In this document: positions 1 to 12,318 of the stretch, one piece after another
Numbering within the stretch: the first letter of the stretch is position 1
How the letters are laid out: every line of letters starts with the position of its first letter
Assembly (NCBI GenBank): GCA_022702705.1
Contig: CM040428.1
Location: 57,950,155-58,014,154 of the forward strand
DNA length: 64,000 bases
Direction of reading: 5' to 3'
Origin: Papilionanthe hookeriana x Papilionanthe teres
Lineage: Eukaryota; Streptophyta; Magnoliopsida; Asparagales; Orchidaceae
Program-made: the position numbers and the translations under genes
The notes under the pieces: generated by a model
The model's database searches: none
Seen by the model: only the letters and a program-made list of their open reading frames with translations
Told to the model about the DNA's origin: nothing

Positions 1-2
1 TT

Positions 3-250
3 TGTTGTGATAATAAGGCTACCATTAGCATTGCTCACAACTCGGTCCAGCATGATCATAGCAAGCATATTGATATTGACCATTACTTTATTAAGAAAAA
101 GCTCAAGTCCGGTGAAATTTGTGTTCTGTTTGTGTCATCTAGTGACCAACTGACAAATATTCTTACAAAGGACGTTCCACAACCACTGTTTGATGATTTC
201 AAATCCAAGTTGAACATGACTGATATCTTTGCTTCTAACTTGAGAGAGAG
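3..250 (+). pseudogene. Ty1-copia RNase H C-terminal fragment
   Basis: Reading frame 3 gives the end of a Ty1-copia polyprotein. It has the RNase H 'CDNKATISIAHN' block, then 'HDHSKHIDIDHYFIKKKL', and the closing region with 'DQLTNILTK' and a 'FxxFKSKLNM' tail. These are standard landmarks at the 3' end of copia pol. The fragment enters from the left edge, so the upstream reverse transcriptase and integrase cannot be judged. The frame runs on past the expected terminus into LTR-like sequence, so the original stop seems lost. Confidence 0.88.
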
Positions 251-421
251 TATATTAGAAATTAATATGCAAATTTATATTTTAATTACTTTGATTTACT
301 TTTATTTTATTTCCTTTGTCCCCTTATTCCAATTTTATTTCTTTCCTTACTAGTAGATCCTGTAATAGGCATTTTATACCCCCCTCTTTGCATCAAAAAC
401 TTATTTTGTTCTACTCTAGAC
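251..421 (+). mobile_element. Remnant of copia 3' LTR
   Basis: The sequence directly after the RNase H tail reads GAGAGAG then TATTAGAAATTAA, close to the usual copia junction of a purine tract followed by TGTTAGAAAT. It ends near a TTCTACTCTAGACA motif that resembles an LTR end, where the microsatellite begins. No second LTR is in the window, so the boundaries are inferred. Confidence 0.5.
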
Positions 422-444
422 ACACACACACACACACACACACA

Positions 445-508
<64 letters not shown>
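421..508. repeat. (CA)n-(TA)n compound microsatellite
   Basis: About 25 bases of CA dinucleotides lead, through GC, into about 60 bases of TA dinucleotides. It sits at the 3' edge of the copia LTR remnant. Confidence 0.97.
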
Positions 509-511
<3 letters not shown>

Positions 512-880
512 TTCTATATATGCAATTTTCAATCATAATAACATTTATAAATGAGCACAGTCTACATAGAATATTTTACGAACTATTGATTTGCTCATAT
601 TTTATCGTCATTCTAACAAATGTTGATTTATAATAATACATATATTATTTTTACGATTCAATATCTCAATTTAAATATGTTGTTCCAATATGAGTAAACT
701 CTTTGCTTCCAAGCAATCTTTTCATAATCAATTAATGTCTATTTGTCAATTAAAATAAATCATTTCTTCATTTAAAAAACAACACATATTATAATATTTA
801 CATTAAAATAAAATATTGATCATGTGTATTTTTCATTTTTACTAGTTTGAAATAGCTAAACCTAAGAAAGCCACCAACGA
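509..880. other. AT-rich spacer, nothing recognised
   Basis: Very AT-rich DNA with no open frame of note, no repeat structure and no recognisable element terminus. Confidence 0.6.
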
Positions 881-881
881 G

Positions 882-3112
882 CCAATTAGTGGTGGAGCAA
901 AGATTTTTTTCTAAAGGGGACATAATCTGGCTATTTAAAAAATATACTTAAATTCCCACGGGCGACTTACAGCCGAGTCAGTCTCCTTGAGGTTGACAGG
1001 GCTTCGACCTCATTTATCGAAGCTTCTGTCTGCACATTTAAGGTGGCGGAACTGTTGAAATCTCCTAAAGTTAAAGGGACTTCAATTGCGACGATATGAG
1101 CATCTGGATCTCACTGTTGGTTGCACAGTTTCCCAAAATAATTTTGAGAAGCCATTCATATTGATCCAACCTTCTGTTGGGTACACTGTTGAACTGAACC
1201 GGACTTTCATTCCCATTGTACTCTGCAGAGTCTTCCAATGGTAGCCCAATGTTCGCTCTTCCCCCACTGAAGAGATGACAGACTTAACCTCCCCTAACAG
1301 TGGTGGCTCTGGCGACAATCTAGCAGTCAGGGTACCCTAGAACTCTCTCTGTAATGATTGTACAAATATCGGCCTTTCGATCTCGCTACACTTTATGATC
1401 ACCAACACTGGTCTCACTTGCGCCACTCTGCTAGCAAGAGCACGAATGACCTTGAACTCTGTAGTAGGAGGAATATATGTTTCCCATCTTTTGTAAGAGA
1501 GTATATCTTCTTAAATCCATCATGATGAGTTCAGCGATTAAACTGCTATGGTCTCCCCAATAGGATGTGACAAGCATCCATGGGCACCACGTTACACCAC
1601 ACTTAATTCTGAAGTTGATTCCCAATAGAAAACTCCATGAGGCGCCTCCTATCGATGCTAACAATGTTCTCCTATTTTCAACTATGTTAGGTAATACGGC
1701 TGGGAATGCCTTTGAGTCCTAAGACTCAACTTGTCCACCATTTGTGTGGACGCCACATTCTTACTGTTATCTCCATCGATGATAAGGCTTCATACATATC
1801 CCTTCACAACGCACAGAGTATAGAATAGGTTGTGGTGAAGCAACTATTGCTCCACGGTAACCTCAGTCATAAGTACCCATCAAACCACAAACATCTCACC
1901 CTCATCTGATGGAAGTTAGTATTTCTCACCATGTTCTTCAGCTGCCTCATCCTCACTCACCTCCTCCACTACACTTGCTCGGAGAATGAGACAACTCTAC
2001 TCATTAGGCAGCTAGAGGCAATGTGTTCATATCCATGGAACCTAAATCATTTATTGACTGGAATTGAGCTGGGCGTGCTACTCTTCTCGAGCTTTTCCTA
2101 GCAGCTCCGCCATTCTCCTGATTAGTCATCCCAACTCTCCTATATGTGCTCCTATTGATATCTCTAGTTGTGGGTGGTTGTCTGAGTAGAGGAGGGTGTC
2201 TACTTTGCTTTTTGTTGTCTATCCACCTTCAATGCTAAGGCTTGAACGTCACTCAACATCCAATAAGTTTGTAGCTAGACCACATTGTTAATGGAGGCTC
2301 CAGGCCTCCCAAGTACCTGGCTATCACGTGCCCATCTATCTCTGTCAGCTCAAATATCAACTTAAGCTTAATAAATGCAGCTGTGTGCTCTACAAATAAT
2401 TCCCTCTGCTGCAAGTGGTGCAACTTCAAGAACATATCCTTATGATAGTGGGGGAGTAGATATTGTCGTTGCACCACCTTCTTCAATTTCTACCAGGTAG
2501 TGATCTTATCCTGCCCATCTCTCCATGTCTCCCTCTTTAGATTCTCCCGCCACAGTGAGGCACCTTTTTTCAACTTGATGGCACCGAGCTTCATATTTTA
2601 GTTATCTGGCACTTCTTTGTATTGAATATCGCTGCGATGGTCTGTAATCACTCAATGAAGTCGGATTCATTCTTTCCTCGAAATCAGGTATATCCACTTT
2701 CACTCCTAAGTCTACATTCTCCAAATAGCACTTCCACTCAGGGCTCCTCTACTATTAAATCTCAAAGTATTGTGGTTGATTCTCCTCTTTATTGAAATCA
2801 TCCTTACGGAAAGGATTCAAATTTTCTTCTCGCTCTCCCCCTTGGATCTCACAATCATGGTTGACAATAACCTCTCCATAGGGTCCTTTCCCCAATTTCA
2901 TCAAACCATTGTAACACTCAGTAGAGTTGTCGATGTATCTCTTCCATAGTAAACTCCTGATCGAGGTACGACGCTTGTCTCCTCATTGACATAAAAGGAT
3001 CTGGGTGTAGACATGTAGGATAGGGTGTATGGGTGTGATGTTGGTGGAAAAGAAAATTTTTGGGGGAGATATAAATCCCTTGAATAGGATTAGAGTTAGA
3101 CTTTAATGCCAA
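882..3112 (-). mobile_element. Ty3-gypsy relic with gag, mostly deleted pol
   Basis: On the minus strand, 2486-2253 encodes a gag segment with 'YLLPHYHKDMFLKLHHLQQ' and 'VARYLGGLEPP'-like text ('IARYLGGLEPPLTM'), the retrotransposon gag signature. Around 3085-3112 the minus strand resembles a tRNA-Met-type primer-binding site (GCATTTGGCATTAAAGTC), followed by the gag N-terminus. Near 1040-960 the text resembles the polyprotein end ('VEAL') of the related element at 41-48 kb. Little of protease, RT and integrase can lie between, so most of pol appears deleted. Many stops make it non-functional. Confidence 0.7.
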
Positions 3113-3760
3113 ATGCTACGAGAGTTAACCAACAACAACGTGAAAAACAAATATTATTACTAAAAGAAGGCAAACAGGAAGTTACAACCAATACACTGAA
3201 AAAAATAATAATAATAACAGATACGACACCCACTCAACTAGGGTTGTGCTTTAAAAGGGTGTCGATTAGTTAGGGGGGGTTGGAATGATAGTTAAGCAGG
3301 GAGTGGATAAAGTGTTGTGGTCGGTTGGCTGGTCAGTGGAGGTAGCAAGAGCAGCAGCTATAAGGATTGTTGGCAAGGTGATCGTGGTTGAAGGCAGGAG
3401 AAGGTGGGGATGCTGTTTGGAAGACTATAACAAGGTGAAGGGAGGATTCTGGAAGGTGACGACAAACAAAGACTAGCTGGAGGATATAACAAGTAGGTAG
3501 GCGACTAGGGGTGCAGGTCGAAGCAAATGTGGCCAGGCGAACAACCAAGAGGGTTGTCTGAGGGCTCTTGCAGCAAGGAAAGGCGATAGCAACACCAAAG
3601 AAAGGATGTGAATGACAGAAAAGTTGAAGATAATGACCACCTCGAAACGAGATATAAGTGGGCCACCACTCGCCCTTGGATACAGCCCTGAGAGGGAAAA
3701 CTGGAGATGTCGGAGTATACAAAATATTGACATCAAACAAATTGTGCATAATGTATGTAG
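3113..3760 (-). mobile_element. Probable 5' LTR of the 0.9-3.1 kb gypsy relic
   Basis: This GC-richer block lies immediately upstream of the PBS-like site. Around 3640-3710 it shares 'CCACCTCG' and 'GGATACAGCC' landmarks with the LTR of the gypsy element near 41360-41430. Open frames on both strands here are by-products of base composition. Confidence 0.5.
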
Positions 3761-3764
3761 CCAC

Positions 3765-6050
3765 TTCCAGGATCTATTTGGGTTTCATATGAATGAATTG
3801 ATGAATGAAAGTATTCAAAATACCGACATCAAATTATATGGTCAAAAAGTATATATTTTCTGCTTCACAGTAGAAATACAAAGCATACAATGGTGGCATG
3901 CTAAAAAAATTCAAAATTGGATCCCGCCATTTAGATATTCTCAAAATGATTTATCACAAGCTAGGTTTCCAGCATAAAGGCGTTCTCAAAAATTTATTTA
4001 CTAGCTAGTTGATCAAAATATCACAAAACTTTCACTCCCTTCTTTTGATCATGAACACCTGCATGTGTCTGCTTATTGAAACTTTATTGTTGTTAGTTCT
4101 TTGGTAGTCTTCTGCTTGTAGATGGGATGGGAAAAGGCATGCTTATATTTAATGCAAGAACTTTATGAATAAAAATAAAATATGGATTAAAAATATGAAT
4201 AAGCAATCCTCTATCTTGATCATGGAGGTTGAAGGAAGATAGCATCCTAGTGACTTATCTCTGGATATAACTAAGCCCGACTTTAAAGAAAATAAAACTT
4301 ACCTTGAAGTGATCTCTATAATTAAATTTTAAAGATACAAACAATCTTTACCAAAAAATATGCTTATAACCTTTGTAGTGTGGGGATGCCTAAAAGAAAA
4401 TGATAACACTCCAAGCTGTTGCAATCTCTTTGATCGAGCAAGTCTAGTAGACCAAAAAGCTAAACATTATCCACTTTCCTAGAAGAAGTGTGAGCACCAA
4501 TCTTGCCCAGAGAATAGGAATATTCATAAACAATTGTAATTAATCCTTCTCCAAGTATAAGAAGCAACAAATTAAGAGAAAGGCTAAGAAAGTAAGACAT
4601 CGTCATGATAAAACAGAGAAGAAAAATATGCTAATATAGAATCCTAAGCTACTTGAACATCATCCTTAGGATAAGTTAGATCAAACAAACTCCGTTGGTA
4701 TAAAATAGCAATCGCTCCATCAAATTTACAAATTATACCATTCACTAAACAAAGTTGGTGGCATCACTCAAAGGCCTATACAAACTTCACCTTCACCCAA
4801 GTTGTAGTGATGATATTATGGCTTAAGTCTTCATTATGACATTCATATCACTCGCGCCTCCATTAGTGCTTCCACCTGCCAGCTTTGATAATACCCTGCC
4901 TAAGGCCAACAACAATGATAATGATGAAAGCCTGTTGTTAATTGTTCAATAAAAGATTGGAAGGATCTAAGTCAAAGCTCATTTAATCTGTTGCCTTTGT
5001 CACTCTCCAAGCAATAGAGAAAAAAGCTAGAGTTATTCTCAAATTCAATTCTGAACTTAACCACGCTTATGAAATCTTTAAAGCTGAGCCTATAATATGA
5101 TGCCCCTCCTCTATTCCTATAAAACTAGCAGGTTTCAAAGAGTGACATGGAACTTTCAAAGCTAAAAAAGATGAGACCTTTATCTTCATAACCACATGCC
5201 AAGTCGTAACACTCATGTAGCATCCACATACTTTCAATCATCATATAGAATTTTTAAACCAATCCGAGTCCTCCTAGGCTCTCCTCACCATAACCCTCAA
5301 TCTCTTTGATTGGGTCATCTAATCCAGATAGATTGATGGTTATGATGCACCTTGTTAATTATCTAATGGAATGAAGGAGTAGTTGTAAAGAGATTCCTCA
5401 AACAAAGACAGCTTGAACTTGGAGAACGCCGGCAATATCCTAATAATTCTTATAATCAACTTTCTCGTCATAGTAATATTATTAAACTATATTAAAATTC
5501 AAACACGCACTTTTCAAATATCCAAAGTGGCATACTGACTCTTACTGCAGATCTAACCAAGACAGTTACATTAACAGCATAACAATATGTCTAACTATCA
5601 ACAGAAACAAACAAATAGCTCTGGCATACAAGTTATAAATTCTATACGTCACCCAATCCCATCAGCTTTTGAAACAGCAGCTTCCATATAGACTGTTATA
5701 AATTCCTAAGGGTAAAATTTGTAATGAAACTATTCTCAACCAGAAAACAACGCCTGAACAAAAAAGGATATTAAGAAAAAAAAACAAAAACAAAAACAGG
5801 AAATAGAGACACCCGCAAACTACTTACAAATCAACTGACAACGATAAAATCAGATTGATCCAACGATCAAGATCGAAGAACTACTTCAGTTGAGTTCATA
5901 CAAGAAAATGAATCACAAACACCCAAAAGTTAAAGAAGTAAGATAACTTTTTCTACCTGGACTATTCAGTTAACAGATCTGCAAAAGAAGAGCAAAAAAG
6001 AGGCACCCAAATCCGATCGGATTCATCAGAACAAATCTGATCAGCTTTCA
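3765..6050. other. Spacer with no supported gene
   Basis: About 2.3 kb of moderately AT-rich DNA. Frames on both strands are broken. No domain, LTR or tandem repeat could be recognised. It may be old transposon DNA or intron of a gene whose 5' end lies near 6.1-6.2 kb on the minus strand, but no exon could be matched to a family. Confidence 0.4.
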
Positions 6051-6055
6051 AAAAG

Positions 6056-6215
6056 ATTTGCCATGCATCGATCCCAAAAAAAAAGAAATAATTTCTAGGA
6101 GATCGAAGAGTTCCTCACCGACGACGCTAGATCCGCCGGAACTCCCCAGAGTCATGGATGCTGTCTTCGCTTCGCTCTCTCTCTCCCACTCGCCCTTCCT
6201 CCTCTTCTGTAAGAG
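6056..6215 (-). other. Possible 5' leader and first exon (minus)
   Basis: Read on the minus strand, a GA-rich leader (GAGAGAGAGAGCGAAG) is followed by an ATG at about 6155. That starts a short frame 'MTLGSSGGSSVV', and a good donor context follows (GTCG|GTGAGG). The block is CpG-rich in an AT-rich neighbourhood, as plant 5' exons often are. Farther downstream a TTTTGCAG acceptor-like site occurs near 5980. No downstream coding exon could be identified, so this could also be a captured gene fragment. Confidence 0.28.
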
Positions 6216-6448
6216 CAAAAGCCTAATCGAGTATGCCCTGTTTGCGTGATCTATATTTTTATAATATCAATTTTGCGGAATAATCGAGCAATATTTTTAC
6301 TATTATTGATCAGTTTGATAGTGTCGTGAAATGTCATCTTAAAAAAATAAAATATAAATAAAATTTTTAATCTTCACTTATAAAAGAGCAGAATACAACA
6401 ATCTTTTGTTCAATTATGTAGAATTTATTTTAACCTGGAATAAAAAAA

Positions 6449-6479
6449 TTATATATATATATATATATACACACACACA
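6449..6479. repeat. (TA)n-(CA)n microsatellite
   Basis: A short TA run passes into a CA run at the left edge of the inverted-repeat element. Confidence 0.9.
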
Positions 6480-6800
6480 GAGTGGGGTCACACTGCTAGC
6501 GTGAAGAGTGTTTATTGAACTACGAACGTCTGAGCTCCGAACGCAAATTTACGTACGCTGGTTTGGTAGGTTTAATTTTATATATATATATTTAAATAAT
6601 ACCGCTCTAAGTTTAAATAATTTCATGCTAAAATAAGAGAGCCTATGCAAATTTGCGTTCGGAGTTCAGTGAGCATTCGTCACGTGGCAAGTGGACCCCA
6701 CTGTAATACACTGGTTTGGTAGGTTTTTTAGAACTGTGGAGCCCACTTACTGCGTGGCAAGTGTCCACCGAACATCGGACGCAAAATTTATATATGGTAT
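6480..6800. mobile_element. Small foldback element (MITE-like)
   Basis: The left arm (about 6480-6565) is largely the reverse complement of the right arm (about 6640-6735). Both carry 'GTGGGGTC'/'GACCCCAC', a 'TTTGCGTTCGGAG' block and the 'TTGGTAGGTTT' motif. A second, more diverged copy of the same motifs follows at 6735-6785. No clear target-site duplication was found, so the superfamily is open. Confidence 0.55.
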
Positions 6801-7308
6801 CCTGATAGAATAGTTTTCCAAAATAAAAAATGGTTTTTTATAGATATAGCATCAGAAACGTTGATATTCACAAATCTAGCATCATCTTTCATTCATTTTT
6901 CAAATTCTCACTCAAATATTAAAATTTTACATAAAACCCCAACCTTAGTTTTCATTTTTATCAAATTCTCGATGATTTGATTGTGGCATGTATAAATGCA
7001 TCGATTCGGTAGTTCAAAAATATCACATGAGTAATGAATTTTATAAATCATAATATTTCAGTTGATGTGTATTTATTTATCCCCAAAAAAATTTCTTTTT
7101 CAATTTTCAATTAGTGAAAATATGGACAATAAAAATTGCTAATAAATCTTTTCACTTATCATAATCAAATTTACTTTTTGTTTGGATGGACTTAAAAAAA
7201 CATTTAATTTAATTTAAGATGAGTGAAAAATAAATTCACTTTAAAATAAATTTAATGAATTTAAGATTCAATTTGAACAAAATTGAGTAAGAATAAATTA
7301 ATCAACAG

Positions 7309-7311
<3 letters not shown>

Positions 7312-7383
<72 letters not shown>

Positions 7384-7388
7384 TATAT
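7312..7388. repeat. (AT)n-(AC)n microsatellite
   Basis: About 57 bases of AT dinucleotides followed by an ACACACACACAC block and ATATAT. Confidence 0.96.
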
Positions 7389-7867
7389 GACAATGAATGA
7401 CATTAATATTTCAGGAGGGGCAAAAGATCAAATTTCTCTGACATACAAGTAAACATCTGAATTTGAGGAGATGACTGAATTTGAGAGGGACTATTGCTCC
7501 CCTGGACTCTACTTGAGTCCACCCATGATTACACTTATAATACTTTAGTATCATAAATCTATCCACGAGAATGTGTACTTCATTTTTAAGAAAGTAAATA
7601 ATAATGCTAATTTTAATGTGATGTAAAAATTTGGACTGTTATATATACAAATATGAAATTTTAGATGTTTGGTATGTAAATGCATAAGAATTGTGTGGTA
7701 AGCATATAAAAGCCTTTTTGTTTCACAATGATAAATAATTTTGGAGTTTACTTTGATAAAAAAATATATAAAAACTTTATAGTTATAAGTAGAAAGATTA
7801 TCATTTTGAAGTTATATCTAAATTTGAGGTTATTCTGTGTTAATTTGTAGTGTGATATATTTAGAGT

Positions 7868-8013
7868 AGAAGCTTTTTTCAGGCCCAACCGCGTCCGAGT
7901 TTAGTTGAAACTGTAAAACTTGGTTTTTAAAAATGCTACTAAAACGCGAGAAATGAACAGTGAGGCGGAAAAACGTCGCACTTATAAGCTGTCCCAAACG
8001 GGCACTTAGACTC
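7868..8013 (-). mobile_element. Short DNA-transposon end related to the 45.2 kb insertion
   Basis: Reading the minus strand from 8013, the text GCCCGTTTGGGACAGCTTAT then AAGTGCGACG nearly matches the left end of the insertion at 45206 (GCCCGTTTGGGAGAGCTTAT then AAGTGCGGCG). The shared end of about 30 bases points to one family of DNA transposons. The opposite end is not certain; the GC-richer block stops near 7868. Confidence 0.5.
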
Positions 8014-8780
8014 TAGCTTATGGTTGCATGTTGCTGCTAATTAAATAGATATGACGTATGAGTGTGTCACAAGCTCTTAACTATTAATAACTTCATATTT
8101 ATAGTTTGATTTAGGGATTTTAGATAATTGACAATAAAATATTCATTGAACAAATATTGGAGCTCATTTTTGTTAGCAATCATCATATTGACAAGTGACT
8201 GATCTGAAATAAAAACCTCATAAATTGAAATTAGGATATTTATGATCGTCGCATATAGTAATTGCATCACAATCATTTATTGTGAAAATTTCTCAAATAA
8301 ACTCATTGCTTGATAGTGTTGCATCAACCATGGAGATACTAACAATTTCATGTAAGCATAGATTATGATTTGGCAATCTATGGTAAGCACCCATTTTACT
8401 CTTTTTTTATGATTAGATAATCATTGTAACCATTTTATTAGATCTATTATTTGTATCTAATTATTGTAACCATCTTATTATTTGTGCCTTCTGAGGCTAA
8501 GATACAATTAATAAGATGGTTATAATAATTATCCTAACTCCTTAACAAATTATCATGATAAACTCCGCAAACAACTTGAATGATACTTTGTTAAGGGGTG
8601 AGTTACCTATCAGGTTATGGTGATTCACTGTTTACTCGACAGCCTAGTCTTATCCAAAGGTAGATCCCACTCGGTTGATTCCTTTTTAAGGTAAAATCCA
8701 GTTAATCCTCTTAGGTCCTTTTGAGGCCCATGAGGTTTACACGATAGCCATACAAATGGTAGTCATGATGCTCTCTTTGT
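8014..8780. other. Spacer, possibly degraded retroelement leader
   Basis: AT-rich DNA without coding signal. The 8590-8780 part is less AT-rich and precedes a gag relic on the same strand, so it may be the untranslated leader of that relic, but no PBS or LTR end is clear. Confidence 0.35.
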
Positions 8781-10245
8781 TCATTTGCAGGAATAGATGT
8801 CGCAGATGATGGCTATTATGCGACTCATCTCTTCTTAGATTATTGTGTTACAAAGTGAACGGGTCGAACACTCAATGGCTTCGCCGATTTTTCTAGCTAT
8901 GATGTATCAAAATCATCTGATACTGTATCAGTACTTATACCAATAGTTGTGTCAATGGATGTTCTACGTCCACCTTCTATCACTTTAGATAACCAACTAT
9001 GATTTCTCATTAATGAGAAGATCAAAGTAGCCTCGGCCGCCCAACATCAGAGTTCTATTACTGAGAGAGGGAGGTCATACCCTAAGGAGTACAAATCCTT
9101 TCAAACAATTTAAAGGGGATAGGAACCCTCATCATCATTATGCATAGTATAGTGGTTTGTTAAAATATTAACAATAATAATGCCTTATTGATGTGTCTTT
9201 TTAAGATTAGTCTAATGGAATTTGCCTTTGAATGGTATGCCAACTTACCTAATGACACTTTCAGGACTTTTGATAAGCTGGAGGACACTTTTATCCAATG
9301 ATTTGATGGTGCATAGCACCAAATCACCATGAGTGATCTAATGAATGTCCATTAAAAGGCATACAAGTCTATTATTGATTTATCACTCACTAGTGGAACC
9401 TTACTAAACAGTGGGAGTCTCCACTTTATGATAAGTAAATGATTTCTTTCCTTATTTTCAAATTGAGAGGGCATTGTATGACACTCTTAAAGCTACATTC
9501 CATTAAGACATTCGAGAAGTTACTGTGAATGGTATTCAATTTACTGGATTCCCCGAGATGGTTTTCAAAGATGAGGTTGATAAGGGAAAGGGAAAAAAAC
9601 TCCCTCATGTCGATGTTCGCTCTCAGTGGATAGGCAAAATGCTAGCTTTAGTCTCACAAAACAACAAAACTATTGCTACAATAGTACCAATAAGCCATTC
9701 TTTCTTAAAGAAGTAGACTACTCTCTCTGAAGAGAGAAAGCACCATGAATATCCTTTTCAAAAGGATTGTGTCTGAAAAAATCTTCAAGTACTTGCTGAA
9801 GCAAGGGATGAGGAGGTGGTGTATAAGATCTCAACACCTTACTTGCCTATTCCACCAACATCTTGGACATACCTTGGAGGAGTGGTGTCCTTTCAAGAAT
9901 TAGTTGACAGCCTAGTAACAACTTCAAGAGATCAACATTCTTAAGTACTTTTTGGAGAAGACCATGGGACAAACATCAATCAACTTCATCTTAGAGGCTT
10001 TACTGGAGATTTTAGTAGCTATTGATGTGCCATTGGGGTTGGCACATGATGTACCATTAGAAGTTATTGGTGACTATATGTTATCGGGTAATATCTCTAA
10101 TGATGATCACATACTTTTAAGCCAATTTGATGAAATGAAAACTCCATTTGTTGGTTACTTTCATGTTTTCATATTTCTAATTATAATAACTCATCTTGAT
10201 GAGGATGACTTTATTCTCACGTCCACCTTAAATTTTTCTTACTAG
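8781..10245 (+). pseudogene. Degenerate Ty3-gypsy gag (Tat-like)
   Basis: The plus strand at about 9190-9420 reads 'LMEFAFEWYANLPNDTFRTF' and then 'MSDLMNVH', which matches the conserved gag core (a hydrophobic run, then EWY..LP, then an LM/QK segment). Downstream, 9525-9716 has a lysine-rich stretch (DKGKGKKLP), and 9780-10245 keeps long but broken frames. In-frame stops and shifts interrupt every domain. No pol domains are visible, so this is a gag-only fragment. Confidence 0.65.
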
Positions 10246-10794
10246 TTATATGATGAGGGGAATATTTGCGAAAATGAGGGTCACTCATCTCAGTGTGAGC
10301 CTCAATTCATAGATCATTCTAGTGATTTTCTCATAGGATTGATCCCTATAGGTCCCTTATCGAGGATATCCAACATATTCGATTGACGAGTGATTGGATG
10401 CTCCCCACCCAGAGTAGGGAGGCCTGCCACTTAGGGTTAGGGGAATGACATATTTATTCAAAATTGAGAATGCCCCTATGCCTCGCGTCAAGTTCCTTGA
10501 GTGGTTGGCTAGGTTATTCAAATTGATTGACCATGTTTTCTTAATGTTAGCAGAAAAATCTTTTTTGTATAACAAGTAACATACATACTGAAGAAGTGAA
10601 AAAAAAATGAACACTATAAAATAAATAAAAAAAAAAAGATAAAAGAAAGGAGGGTTCTAAGAGATTTTCTCTGTTATTAGAGATTTTCTTATTGGTTGGC
10701 TCAACTCCTTCGTGACTTGTATTCTCTTGAAGTAATTATTTTCCTGAGTTAACTTTCCTGGGAGACTTATTTTTTATAGCCGAATGCAGGTGGC
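10246..10794. other. Spacer, nothing recognised
   Basis: No domain or terminus could be assigned. It probably continues the degraded retroelement to its left, because composition does not change. Confidence 0.35.
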
Positions 10795-11000
10795 CTAGTA
10801 TAAGAAGTTGAGTAAAGGAGGCTGAGTGAGGAGGCTGAATGGATGAGGCCGATTAAAGGAGGTCGAATAGATGCAACCTAGTGGAGGAGGTCGAGTGCAG
10901 AAGGCCATATAGAAGGTCAAATGAATGAGGCCAAATAGAGGAGGTTGAGTGGAGAAGGCCGATTGGATGAGGTAGAGTATGGGTGGCTAAATGGATGAGT
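10795..11000. repeat. Diverged minisatellite, GAGGCCGA-type unit
   Basis: A purine-rich unit of about 14-16 bases, roughly GAGGCCGAATGGAT, is repeated imperfectly more than ten times (GAGGCTGAGTGAG, GAGGCTGAATGGAT, GAGGCCGATTAAAG, GAGGTCGAATAGAT and so on). Confidence 0.75.
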
Positions 11001-11749
11001 TTGACTATTCCCTCAGACAAATTTTCAAATACATTATATACTGGTACTCCTATATTGCTTGATTCTTCCCCTTGCGATGCTCCACTTCTTATTATGGCCT
11101 GATCCATGTTCACTATACATTTCAGGGTGTTGAACCAAATTTTGCCCAAAGAATAGAGCAAAAATAAAGAGAGGGGGGGAAGAGAGAGATATATATATTT
11201 CTTATAATACAATTTTTTTTGTATTAGGTTATCCCTCTTCTATTATACATAATGCTCCTCTATTTATATGAGAAGCACTTCGTAAAATAATAATAAAATC
11301 TCTAGTTATATGCAGTTGACCGTGGATGGCCGACAAACCCAACTAGAGAGGGTTGACTAGAGTTGACTGAGCAAGCCTACTGGAGCTAGTAGACTGTGCC
11401 GATTGGAACTGATCGACAGAGGACCCATTGGAGCTGGCATAGTAATATCTAAACTTTAAGTTTTAAATTTATAACACTCTACCTCTTCATAGCATTATCT
11501 TTGATCTTATATAAGAGATTTACATGTTATAAATATAAAAAAAAAATAAAATTTAGACATTAGATGTATAATAACATATTAATCACACCAAAAAAAAAAA
11601 TACAACATTGCTAAACATTATTCGAAAGAACAAATCATGTAACATTCATATCCAACTTCTTGAACATAATGCGAAATTGTTCATACTGCTGAAGAAACAT
11701 GCAATTAAACCAAAAATAATTAAGTCCGCATGAGCAGAAAACAGCAAAG
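11001..11749. other. 3' flank of the WAT1-related gene
   Basis: Between the minisatellite and the stop codon of the minus-strand gene. 11300-11440 is GC-richer with repeated GTTGACTAGAG / GGAGCTGG motifs and looks like LTR debris. The 3' untranslated region of the gene should fall at about 11500-11749, but no polyadenylation signal stands out. Confidence 0.4.
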
Positions 11750-12258
11750 TCATGGATCGATTGATGCAGCTTCAAGGTTAGTTCTTCTTGTCTCGCCGGA
11801 CTTGACTGCAGAATCAGAATCCATAGTCTCTTTGCTTTTCCCCCATAGAAGAATATAAAGGCCAGATATTATGACAATGGAACCCAGAAGGCTGCAGTTC
11901 CAGAACAAATGTTTATAATAATTTAGTTTTAATTTTTTTTATATTATTTTTATTGGGATATTTGCATAAACGCCTCACAATTCTTACATATTTATATATC
12001 AACAGTGCCAAAACATTCATTTTTAAATCATACATATCACTAAAAACATATCATAAATATTATAATCACTAAAGTATTTGTGTGTGTGTGTGTGTGTGTG
12101 TGTGGGCGCGCGAAAGCTTTGGCTCATTGGTTGTGGCCTTTCGTGTAAGTCGAGGGTTCAAATCCACCGTGACGGGAGGATTTGAATAAGCGCTCGGACT
12201 TGGAAGGGAGTCCGCTCATCGGTCGATTCAACCTATCGGGATTGATAGTAAATCAATC

Positions 12259-12318
<60 letters not shown>

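Noticed and set aside
3333..3764. 143-codon frame (minus)
   Set aside because: Lies in the LTR-like block of a gypsy relic; a plus-strand frame is equally open, so it reflects composition.
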